From: SIG565 sp045646145
GTDB lineage: Bacteria > Bacillota > Clostridia > Oscillospirales > Acutalibacteraceae
DNA length: 40,879 bases
Direction: 5' to 3'
Assembly (NCBI GenBank): GCA_045646145.1
Contig: JAZRKE010000040.1
Location: 1-40,879 of the forward strand
Both the position numbers and the translations under genes were made by a program. Below the pieces are notes generated by a model, which saw only the letters and a program-made list of their open reading frames with translations, ran no database searches and was not told where the DNA came from. Below are positions 32,343 to 39,164 of this stretch, piece by piece. How positions within the stretch are numbered: position 1 is the stretch's first letter; each line of letters begins with the position of its first letter.

Positions 32343-33100
32343 TTCACTATATGAATCTTGTTCCAACTGCTTTTGTGAAAATTGCAGATGGTAGTAAAAC
32401 AATTGAACTCAGGCACAATGATGAGAAACGGCAACGAATCAATGTTGAAGATACTGCTGTTTTTCGCTGTTCCTCAACTAAAGATATCATCACAGCACAG
32501 GTTTCTGGACTACATAAATTCTCTGATTTTAAAGAATTGTACAATGCTTTGCCACTTGAAAAGTGCGGCTATACAGTTGCCGAACTTGATACTGCTCATT
32601 ACACCGATATGGAACAGTATTACACCAAAGAGCAAATCAAAAAATATGGTGCTTTAGGTATAGAACTTTGCAATGTATCTTCAATCTGTGGCGTTAAAGA
32701 AATAATAACTGAACCTGAAATATTGAAATTACTTGCACCGAGCGTATTTAATCCCACAGAAGAACGGTTACTGAACAGAGCAAAGAAATACGGGGAAGAT
32801 GAAAACACTAATATCTATGCATATAAAGATAATGGTGAACACAAAGGGATTGTAGTTTTTGAAATTTTAAATAACTCAGCAACCATACTTGATATTGCCG
32901 TAAAACCTGAATATCAAGGTCAAGGGATTGGCAGTAAACTTATTGATTTTATATTTAATAGTTTTAATGTTGATAGTATTATCGCTGAAACCGATGACGA
33001 TGCTATTGAATTTTATAAAAAGTATGGATTTACTGTTGCTGACACAAAGGTTAAATTTGATGTTAAGAGATATTCAATAATTAAGGAAAGAACTAAATGA
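32339..33100 (+). CDS. ASCH domain - GNAT acetyltransferase fusion
   Basis: A 253-residue two-domain protein. Residues about 1-115 form an ASCH domain (AFVKIADGSKTIELRHND; RINVEDTAVFRC; YTKEQIKKYGALGIEL), a PUA-like fold that binds RNA or modified nucleotides. Residues about 130-250 are a GNAT acetyltransferase with the acetyl-CoA loop VKPEYQGQGIGSKLIDFI and the late FYKKYGFTVAD motif. ASCH-GNAT combinations occur in Firmicutes; the substrate is unknown. It overlaps both neighbours by four bases. Confidence 0.85.
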   Translation: MIHYMNLVPTAFVKIADGSKTIELRHNDEKRQRINVEDTAVFRCSSTKDIITAQVSGLHKFSDFKELYNALPLEKCGYTVAELDTAHYTDMEQYYTKEQIKKYGALGIELCNVSSICGVKEIITEPEILKLLAPSVFNPTEERLLNRAKKYGEDENTNIYAYKDNGEHKGIVVFEILNNSATILDIAVKPEYQGQGIGSKLIDFIFNSFNVDSIIAETDDDAIEFYKKYGFTVADTKVKFDVKRYSIIKERTK

Positions 33101-33939
33101 ATAAACTACTTATTGTTGATGGCAGTAATCTGCTATTTCAAATGTTTTTCGGTATGCCTGCAAGGATCGTAAACGAGCACGGCAAAGCAATTCAAGGTAC
33201 TCTTGGTTTTGTCGGTGCGTTACTAAAAATCATACGAAAAACCGAGCCAACACACATTGTCGTGATATTTGATGGCGAACACGAAAACGATCGCTCAACT
33301 CTCGACTCTGATTATAAAGCAAACAGGGTGGATTATAGCGAAACACTGGAAGAAGAAACGCCTTTTTCACAGTTACCTGATGTATATGCAGCACTTAACT
33401 ATCTTGGTATAAAGCACACCGAAACAATCACTTATGAAACCGATGATTTGATTGCCAGTTATGCTTTGACTTATGGGCAAGAAAATGAAATAGTCATTTC
33501 ATCATTTGATAGCGACTTCTTTCAGCTTATAACAGATAAAGTGTTGGTACTCCGGTATCGTGGTGATAAAACCGCTATATGCACACCAGAATACATAAAA
33601 GACAAATTTAGCATTACACCTTTTCAATATGCTGAGTTCAAAGCACTCACGGGTGATGCTGCAGATAATATTAAAGGAGCAGACAAGGTCGGCCCGAAAA
33701 CGGCAACTTTGTTGCTCAATGAGTTTGGCTCTCTTGAGAACATAATTACAAATGCAGATGGGATAAAGAAACCATCAATTAAACAATCTATAATCAGGAA
33801 TGCCGAGAAGTTAAGAACGAATTATAAGATTATCAAGCTCGATAATTCGGCGCCGTTGCCGTTCGCCATGAGCGAGCTTGCGTATAACTTTACTGGAATA
33901 ACCACAAACGAAGTTTTGAAAGGTGTGGGCTTAAAGTGA
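33097..33939 (+). CDS. 5'-3' exonuclease (FEN/PolA N-terminal type), stand-alone
   Basis: A 280-residue nuclease like the N-terminal domain of DNA polymerase I. Acidic metal-binding residues appear in LLIVDGSNLLFQMFF, HIVVIFDGEHENDRS, YETDDLIASYA and SSFDSDFFQLI. The helix-three-turn DNA-binding region reads TGDAADNIKGADKVGPKTAT (about 186-205). It should remove 5' flaps or RNA primers, or degrade nicked DNA. This looks like an accessory paralogue, since the polymerase part is missing. Position in this enzyme operon suggests a role beyond replication. Overlaps both neighbours by four bases; the next gene starts with GTG. Confidence 0.88.
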   Translation: MNKLLIVDGSNLLFQMFFGMPARIVNEHGKAIQGTLGFVGALLKIIRKTEPTHIVVIFDGEHENDRSTLDSDYKANRVDYSETLEEETPFSQLPDVYAALNYLGIKHTETITYETDDLIASYALTYGQENEIVISSFDSDFFQLITDKVLVLRYRGDKTAICTPEYIKDKFSITPFQYAEFKALTGDAADNIKGADKVGPKTATLLLNEFGSLENIITNADGIKKPSIKQSIIRNAEKLRTNYKIIKLDNSAPLPFAMSELAYNFTGITTNEVLKGVGLK

Positions 33940-35129
33940 AACTCATTCTTTCGTCTTGCGACTTTCGTAACGACAATGCAAAGAAAACAATAATTGATAA
34001 TATGAGCAAACCAATAGAACAATGCAAACTGTTATTTATTCCTAATGAAAAAGCAACGTATGAAGTTATACACAGCGAAAAGTACTATTTAAGGATGCAA
34101 GAGTTTGGCTTTGCAAGAGATAATATCAAAATTTTCGATTATTACAATGCACAGCAGTTTATCAATCTTGATTTAGATGTTATTTACATAAGTGGTGGAA
34201 ATACATTTGCAACATTAAAGCGGATAAAAGATTGTGACTTTGATAAACAAATCATACGCTATTTGAAATCAGGCGTTCTCTACATAGGTGGAAGTGCGGG
34301 AGCGCATATTGTCACACAGAATATTGAACATATTGCGGCTTTTGATTCTATTCCTGATGGTATGAACGATTTTAACGGATTAGGATTGTTTGATGGCGTT
34401 TTTATCTGTCATTATACTGAGGAACGAAAGGCGCTGTATGATAAACTTAAAGCAGAAAGCAAATACAAGGTATATGCTTTAAAAGATGATGAATCGTTGG
34501 TTGTGAATACTATAGCAGATGATGTGGTTCGACACTACGATTTATTGATAGACGAAAATAATGACCCTGTACACGATCCAAAACCTTTACAGAATTATAT
34601 GGATAAATGGGACGGACAAGTTTTCATTGATAAAATGGAACTTAATAAAGATAAATCTGTTCTCGAAATCGGTGTAGGAACCGGCAGACTGGCTGTTCGC
34701 GTAGCCCCTTTATGTGGTGAGTTCTATGGTGTGGATATTTCCCCTAAGACCATCGAACGTGCCAAAGATAACCTTGCCAAGCTTGAGAATGTCAGTCTGA
34801 CTTGTGCTGATTTCCTTTCTTATGAATTCGGTCGCACTTTTGACGTCGTTTATTCCTCTCTGACCTTTATGTACATTGAGGATAAGCAGAAAGCAATAAA
34901 CAAAGTAGCAACCTTACTAGAAGTCGGCGGAAAATTCGTTCTGTCAATCGATAAAAACCAAGACAGTTTTATTGACACCGGAACGAGAAAAATTACAGTA
35001 TTTCCAGATGCACCTGCCGAAATACAATCTTATATCGCAGATTCAGGATTATTACTACTCGAACATTATGAAACAGAGTTTGCAACAGTTTTTCTGGCTC
35101 AAAAGCAACCGACTATACTCAGCACATAA
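33936..35129 (+). CDS. S51-family peptidase-like - SAM methyltransferase fusion
   Basis: A 397-residue two-domain protein. Residues 1-205 are a peptidase S51 (dipeptidase E-like) domain: IYISGGNTFATLKRIKD and the nucleophile elbow YIGGSAGAH with Ser at about 120. Residues about 220-395 are a class I methyltransferase: SVLEIGVGTGRLAVRVAP, FYGVDISPKTIERAK and VGGKFVLSIDKNQ. Start is GTG within the upstream stop (GTGA). S51 enzymes cut Asp-x dipeptides or cyanophycin-type bonds. How hydrolysis and methylation combine is not known; peptide-like substrate modification is a guess. Last gene of the operon. Confidence 0.82.
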   Translation: MKLILSSCDFRNDNAKKTIIDNMSKPIEQCKLLFIPNEKATYEVIHSEKYYLRMQEFGFARDNIKIFDYYNAQQFINLDLDVIYISGGNTFATLKRIKDCDFDKQIIRYLKSGVLYIGGSAGAHIVTQNIEHIAAFDSIPDGMNDFNGLGLFDGVFICHYTEERKALYDKLKAESKYKVYALKDDESLVVNTIADDVVRHYDLLIDENNDPVHDPKPLQNYMDKWDGQVFIDKMELNKDKSVLEIGVGTGRLAVRVAPLCGEFYGVDISPKTIERAKDNLAKLENVSLTCADFLSYEFGRTFDVVYSSLTFMYIEDKQKAINKVATLLEVGGKFVLSIDKNQDSFIDTGTRKITVFPDAPAEIQSYIADSGLLLLEHYETEFATVFLAQKQPTILST

Positions 35130-35185
35130 AATCGGGAAATAAAAATCGCCTTTTGATAGAATATAGGCAGACAAGGAGGGCTAGT

Positions 35186-36097
35186 ATGGATTGGATTATT
35201 GGAATGCAGAAAGCGATTGACTATATTGAGAATCATTTGACCGAAAAAATTGATTACGATATGGTTGCAGCACAAAGCTTTTCATCAAGCTATCACTTTC
35301 AGCGTGTATTCAGTATTCTTTGCGGTTTCACCATCGGCGAGTATATTCGGAATCGCAGACTTTCGCTTGCCGGTTCTGAACTTGCAACAACAGATGCAAA
35401 GGTTATTGACGTTGCGTTAAAGTACGGCTATGAAAGTCCGGACAGCTTTGCAAAAGCATTCCAAAAGTTCCACGGTATATTGCCGTCGCAGGCTCGAAAT
35501 AACGGTAGTATGCTGAAATCCTATTCCCGTCTTGTACTGAAATTTTCTTTGGAAGGCGGTAAACCTATGAATTACAGAATTGAAAAGAAGCCGGAAATGA
35601 TTTTGACTGGATATAAAGCTCATTTCACCGGTGTACCCTATGGCAAGGACAGAGAGCGTCAGGAGGAACAACTTTTTGTGACGACGCGAGGAAAACAGTG
35701 GTTCCTTCGTGGCGCATCACGAAACATTGATGCACATTGCGTTATCACCAATATCACAGATGAAGGTTATGACTATTATTACTGCCATTTATTAGACAGC
35801 TGGGAAAGAGATAATCTTTACAACAAAGACGTTACCGGCGTTGATTTTGTTGAAGACTTGGGTTTGGAAAACGTTGTTATCCCTGAAACTACTTATGTTG
35901 TTTTTGAAACTAACGATGTCAAAAGCCCCATTTGTGATTATTTTGATCTGCTGAATTTGAGGATTCAGATTCTAACTGAGTGGATGCCGGAAATGGGTTT
36001 CCAACTCAAAAACGCCCCTGAACTTGCAGTCTATCATTGGCTACCGAAGGCAGAACGTAACGTTCAGATTTGGATGCCGATAGAGAAAGTAAAATAA
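35186..36097 (+). CDS. AraC-family regulator with GyrI-like effector domain
   Basis: A 303-residue regulator. Two helix-turn-helix units of the AraC type occupy about residues 1-105 (MQKAIDYIENHLTEKIDYDM; SSSYHFQRVFSILCGFTIGE; VALKYGYESPDSFAKAFQKF). A linker leads to a GyrI-like/effector-binding domain at about 125-300, the fold that binds drugs or other small molecules in Rob/BmrR-like proteins. ATG at 35186 follows AGGAGG; the in-frame ATG at 35153 lacks a binding site. A short hairpin (36103-36110/36122-36129) follows the gene. It stands immediately after the enzyme operon and may regulate it or a drug response. Confidence 0.88.
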   Translation: MDWIIGMQKAIDYIENHLTEKIDYDMVAAQSFSSSYHFQRVFSILCGFTIGEYIRNRRLSLAGSELATTDAKVIDVALKYGYESPDSFAKAFQKFHGILPSQARNNGSMLKSYSRLVLKFSLEGGKPMNYRIEKKPEMILTGYKAHFTGVPYGKDRERQEEQLFVTTRGKQWFLRGASRNIDAHCVITNITDEGYDYYYCHLLDSWERDNLYNKDVTGVDFVEDLGLENVVIPETTYVVFETNDVKSPICDYFDLLNLRIQILTEWMPEMGFQLKNAPELAVYHWLPKAERNVQIWMPIEKVK

Positions 36098-36102
36098 CCA
36101 TT

Positions 36103-36129
36103 ATGCCGCCTGTGTTATGTGGGCGGCAT
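36103..36129 (+). terminator. GC-rich hairpin after the AraC gene
   Basis: ATGCCGCC (36103-36110) pairs with GGCGGCAT (36122-36129). There is no proper T-run, so termination may be weak. The same arm sequences recur after the sigma factor gene at 38787-38813. Confidence 0.5.
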
Positions 36130-36143
36130 TTCCACGATAAACT

Positions 36144-36260
36144 ATCCAACTGGAAGTTGGATGAAATCCGAACTCATCAAACTGATGCGTCATTGTTTTT
36201 AGAGCTGCGGATCCGTACAATATAATTGTAGCTACGAAAAAACAAATGCGAGGTGCTTAT
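36144..36260 (+). promoter_or_regulatory. Upstream region of the XRE-type regulator
   Basis: Contains a perfect 8-bp inverted repeat ATCCAACT-gga-AGTTGGAT near 36144 and, further on, ACAATATAATTGT with an embedded TATAAT that could be a -10 box (a TTTAGA stands 17 bases upstream). The inverted repeat is a candidate operator for the downstream regulator or a neighbour. Low certainty. Confidence 0.35.
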
Positions 36261-37043
36261 ATGATTACAATTAAAATCAATGAACAGATCGCCTTTCTCA
36301 GAAAACAGAAAGGTCTTACGCAAGAAGAACTAGCCAACGCTCTTGGCGTAACCAATCAAGCAGTCTCTAAATGGGAGTCAGCACAGTGCTGCCCGGATAT
36401 CCAGCTCCTGCCCGACATCGCAAAACTCTTTGATGTTTCGGTGGATGAGCTTCTGGGGTATACTCCTGTTTCTACGACAGAAGATATTGTCCTTGCTATT
36501 CGCAAACGCATAGAGTCCTTGCCGAAGGGCGAAGATTTTGACTTTACCTTTAGAATGGCTGCAGCTCTTCACACGATTATTCTGTCCAAAGGAATGACCG
36601 CTGATAATATGAATCCAGGATGGGATACAGAAGATGTTATTGAACATGCCGGCAATGCAGAATGGGGCTATTCTTGCTGTAATATTCCGGAGATAACAAC
36701 AACGATGAGGCACGGAGCTGTGTTCTTCTCAAACAATAGGAACTTAACTCTGATAAATACTGATGTTCGGCGAATCGTAGCAATGATCAAGCCATTTAGT
36801 GATGTAAAGAACTTGAAGGTTGCCACAGCCCTTTACCAGTTGACTATCCATTCCGAAGATGCCTATACAACCGTTGCTCAGATCAGCGATAAGTCTGGGG
36901 TATCTCCTGAAAAAGTGCAGGATTGTCTTGAGAACGATTTGTCACAATTTATTCTCGAAAAAGAAGGTCCGGAAAGTCAGTTCCGCTTTGAAGGAATGTA
37001 TATGAATATCCTTCCGATTATCTCTCTTTTCGATTTCAAATAA
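36261..37043 (+). CDS. XRE-family helix-turn-helix regulator
   Basis: A 260-residue protein. The N-terminal XRE helix-turn-helix is clear: RKQKGLTQEELANALGVTNQ, then VSKWESAQCCPDIQLLPDIA and FDVSVDELLGY (residues about 10-70). The following approximately 190 residues form a domain I do not recognise; its last part (TVAQISDKSGVSPEKVQDCL) resembles a second winged-helix. ATG at 36261 has GAGGTG seven bases upstream; the ATG at 36246 overlaps that site and is rejected. It is followed after about 75 bases by the sigma factor gene. Confidence 0.85.
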   Translation: MITIKINEQIAFLRKQKGLTQEELANALGVTNQAVSKWESAQCCPDIQLLPDIAKLFDVSVDELLGYTPVSTTEDIVLAIRKRIESLPKGEDFDFTFRMAAALHTIILSKGMTADNMNPGWDTEDVIEHAGNAEWGYSCCNIPEITTTMRHGAVFFSNNRNLTLINTDVRRIVAMIKPFSDVKNLKVATALYQLTIHSEDAYTTVAQISDKSGVSPEKVQDCLENDLSQFILEKEGPESQFRFEGMYMNILPIISLFDFK

Positions 37044-37058
37044 TTTTTCAAAAAGTTC

Positions 37059-37083
37059 CAACCTTTTCAGATTCGGGTGTCTA
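37059..37083 (+). promoter_or_regulatory. Possible ECF-sigma-type promoter of the sigma factor gene
   Basis: CAACC (37059-37063) and GTCTA (37079-37083) are 15 bases apart, resembling -35 AACC and -10 GTC elements of ECF-sigma promoters. An ECF sigma often transcribes its own gene, and this site is about 35 bases upstream of the start. Suggestive only. Confidence 0.4.
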
Positions 37084-37116
37084 TATAGGTGAAAGCTTTC
37101 AATGAGGTGCAAACAA

Positions 37117-38781
37117 GTGAACAGACAAGACGTAGAGAAAACTATAACTGAATACCTGAAGCCCATATTCGGATTTGCTCTGAAGAGGTGTAAAAGCATT
37201 CACGATGCAGAGGATCTGTCGCAAGAGATAGCAATAAGAGCGTTCCGTGCGCTCCTTATTAAGGACGACGTTGCAGACATGGGAAAGTTCATCTGGACCG
37301 TTGCTCATAACACGCTCAGCAACTATTATCGTGATGCTGCAAAAAGCATGGTCGGTGTTTCTATTGATGAGGTTGCAGAGCTGACCGCAGATCCGTACTC
37401 TGAACTGGACGCCGACGACAATCGTGACGCCATCCATCGTCTCCAGACTGAGATCGCATACCTTTCAAAGCTACAAAGAAGAATAGTGATTGCGTATTAT
37501 TTTGAGAATCGCAAGCAGGCAGATATTGCTCGGGAACTGGGTATTCCTCTCGGTACTGTCAAGTGGCACTTGTTTGAAGCTAAAAAAGAATTGAAACGAG
37601 GTATGGATACGATGAGAAAAGCAAGTGAACTCAAGTTTAACCCTATTAAATTCCACTCCTATGGCATCAACGGTTCCGTAGGTAAAAAGTCTCCCGACGA
37701 GTTTTTCCGTTCCACACTGGCCCAGAATATCTGCTACTGTGTGCGTAATACGGCAAAGACCATTAACGAAATTGCCGATGACCTGGGTGTTTCACCTGTG
37801 TATGTGGAAACAGAAGTCGAATTCCTTGAGGAATACGGATTCCTGCAGGCACAGAAAGATAAGTACATTATCAACTTCATCATCAGCGAGCCGACTGCAG
37901 AACTGCTTACCATGCAGAACGATATGTACAAGCGTGCTGCTGAGCTGTTTGCGAACGATCTGTATGATGAGCTGACCTCTTCCGGCATTCTTGACGATCC
38001 GGACATCTTATGTGGTCAAACTGACGCTCCCATCTCCTTGACTGAGTTGCCTAAAGCGGACCGTAATTTCATCCTGTGGACATTGATTCCTTATATTGCC
38101 GCTTATTCCGGTGAGAAACTGATGGATAAGAAAATAACTTTTGGCGAGGCTGCAACAATGCGTCCCGACGGTGGACATTACATTTTCCACGCATCGGTTG
38201 TACCGGATAATATGGTTTTGCCTGATGATTATGTGTATATGAAGAACTGGTGCGGCCCTTTGTGGAATGGCAATGACAAGCAACTAATGTTTCAAATTGA
38301 TTCTCAGTGGTCTGACAGACCCTCTATTAAGGAAAGAAACTTTCCGAATGAGTGTGAAAAGGTTATAACTTTCTACAATTTTGAAGATGATAATGGCTTA
38401 TCAAAACACGATTACGCTTGGCTTGCAGAACGTGGTTATATCAAAACCAATGGCGATTATGACGGACACTTCAAATCCGCATGGCAAATCGTAGTTTTGG
38501 CAAGCGATGAAATTCGTGATAAACTTCTTGCCATCGGAGAGCGTATTAAAGAAAAGTACCAGACTGAATTTGATGCGCTAAAGGCGCCTTATGCCGAGGC
38601 TGTACTGGAATCGGTTCCTGCACACCTTAGAAAGGTAGAAGCATATGAGCTGCAGTTCGTATTTCATGCAGATGGCTGGTTCTTGGTACACTGTATTACA
38701 ACACTCCTTAATAACGGCAAACTGAAGGAGCCTACCGAAGGCCAGAGAAAATCCTTAACCACACTGATTGCTAATGTATAA
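37117..38781 (+). CDS. Sigma-70 family (ECF-like) sigma factor with long C-terminal extension
   Basis: A 554-residue protein. Residues about 1-165 are an ECF-type sigma: region 2 (FALKRCKSIHDAEDLSQEIA; FIWTVAHNTLSNYYRD) and region 4 (LSKLQRRIVIAYYFENRKQA; ELGIPLGTVKWHLFEAKKEL). The remaining approximately 390 residues are not a known sigma region. They begin with a winged-helix-like segment (TINEIADDLGVSPVYVETEV) and continue into a mixed domain with aromatic-rich motifs (NWCGPLWNGNDKQLMFQIDS). The extension may sense a signal in place of a separate anti-sigma factor, as in other ECF proteins with C-terminal extensions; this is inference. GTG at 37117 is seven bases after GAGGTG; the ATG at 37102 overlaps that site. 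Confidence 0.82.
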   Translation: MNRQDVEKTITEYLKPIFGFALKRCKSIHDAEDLSQEIAIRAFRALLIKDDVADMGKFIWTVAHNTLSNYYRDAAKSMVGVSIDEVAELTADPYSELDADDNRDAIHRLQTEIAYLSKLQRRIVIAYYFENRKQADIARELGIPLGTVKWHLFEAKKELKRGMDTMRKASELKFNPIKFHSYGINGSVGKKSPDEFFRSTLAQNICYCVRNTAKTINEIADDLGVSPVYVETEVEFLEEYGFLQAQKDKYIINFIISEPTAELLTMQNDMYKRAAELFANDLYDELTSSGILDDPDILCGQTDAPISLTELPKADRNFILWTLIPYIAAYSGEKLMDKKITFGEAATMRPDGGHYIFHASVVPDNMVLPDDYVYMKNWCGPLWNGNDKQLMFQIDSQWSDRPSIKERNFPNECEKVITFYNFEDDNGLSKHDYAWLAERGYIKTNGDYDGHFKSAWQIVVLASDEIRDKLLAIGERIKEKYQTEFDALKAPYAEAVLESVPAHLRKVEAYELQFVFHADGWFLVHCITTLLNNGKLKEPTEGQRKSLTTLIANV

Positions 38782-38784
38782 GTA

Positions 38785-38817
38785 AAATGCCGCCTGCGGT
38801 AAGCGGGCGGCATTTTA
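38785..38817 (+). terminator. Terminator after the sigma factor gene
   Basis: AAAATGCCGCC pairs with GGCGGCATTTT around a short GC-rich loop (core arms 38787-38794/38806-38813). The trailing TTTT and leading AAAA make it usable in both directions. Confidence 0.75.
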
Positions 38818-38854
38818 AACTGTGTGTTACAAAGATTAATGTACATAAAATTTT

Positions 38855-38910
38855 AAAAAGACCAAAAACGGTATCAAAATGTATATAAAAAGACCAAAAC
38901 TGATATTAAA
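38855..38910. repeat. Direct repeats containing AAAAAGACCAAAA
   Basis: Two copies of a 25-base unit, TAAAAAGACCAAAA followed by a variable GGTAT/GATAT and AAAA, begin at 38855 and 38886 (31 bases apart). A shorter ACGACCA follows at 38911 and AGAGACCAA at 38962. They look like iteron-type protein binding sites. What binds is unknown; a replication initiator or a regulator of the promoter downstream are both possible. Confidence 0.6.
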
Positions 38911-38929
38911 ACGACCACTTTTCCGCTTG

Positions 38930-38956
38930 TAATCGCTTCTAATCGCGCGTAATCGC
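38930..38956 (+). repeat. Three TAATCGC repeats with exact 10-bp period
   Basis: TAATCGC occurs at 38930, 38940 and 38950. Spacing of one helical turn puts all three on one DNA face, 23-49 bases upstream of a perfect promoter, as expected for a cooperatively binding regulator. Confidence 0.7.
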
Positions 38957-38978
38957 AAATAAGAGACCAATAAGCAAT

Positions 38979-39007
38979 TTGACAAGGTGAATTTTATACT
39001 GTATAAT
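38979..39007 (+). promoter_or_regulatory. Consensus sigma-A promoter for non-coding transcript(s)
   Basis: Perfect TTGACA (38979-38984), 17-base spacer, perfect TATAAT (39002-39007). It is the strongest promoter in the accessory region, yet no protein gene follows in the next 1.8 kb. Confidence 0.88.
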
Positions 39008-39013
39008 ATATAC

Positions 39014-39155
39014 GAGCTTTAAAATAATGAAGGAGTTATTCAAATAATACATTGAACCCAGAAGGTTAAGTGTATTGGTATGCTCTTTCGTAAAGCTTAC
39101 GATAAAGCAAACAAAGACACTTATCTTTCGTGATAGGTGTCTTTCTTTGTTTTAT
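39014..39155 (+). ncRNA. Candidate small RNA or attenuated leader
   Basis: From the expected start after TATAAT to a clear terminator is about 140 bases. It contains an ATACA/TGTAT stem around 39040-39095, the hairpin TCGTAA-agc-TTACGA (39078-39092), and the terminator stem 39113-39125/39132-39144 (13 bp, one G-U) with a T-rich tail. It is either a free small RNA or a leader that controls read-through into the large structured region behind it. The overlapping 61-codon open frame at 39075 crosses the terminator and has no binding site. Confidence 0.55.
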
Positions 39156-39164
39156 GGTGATTTG

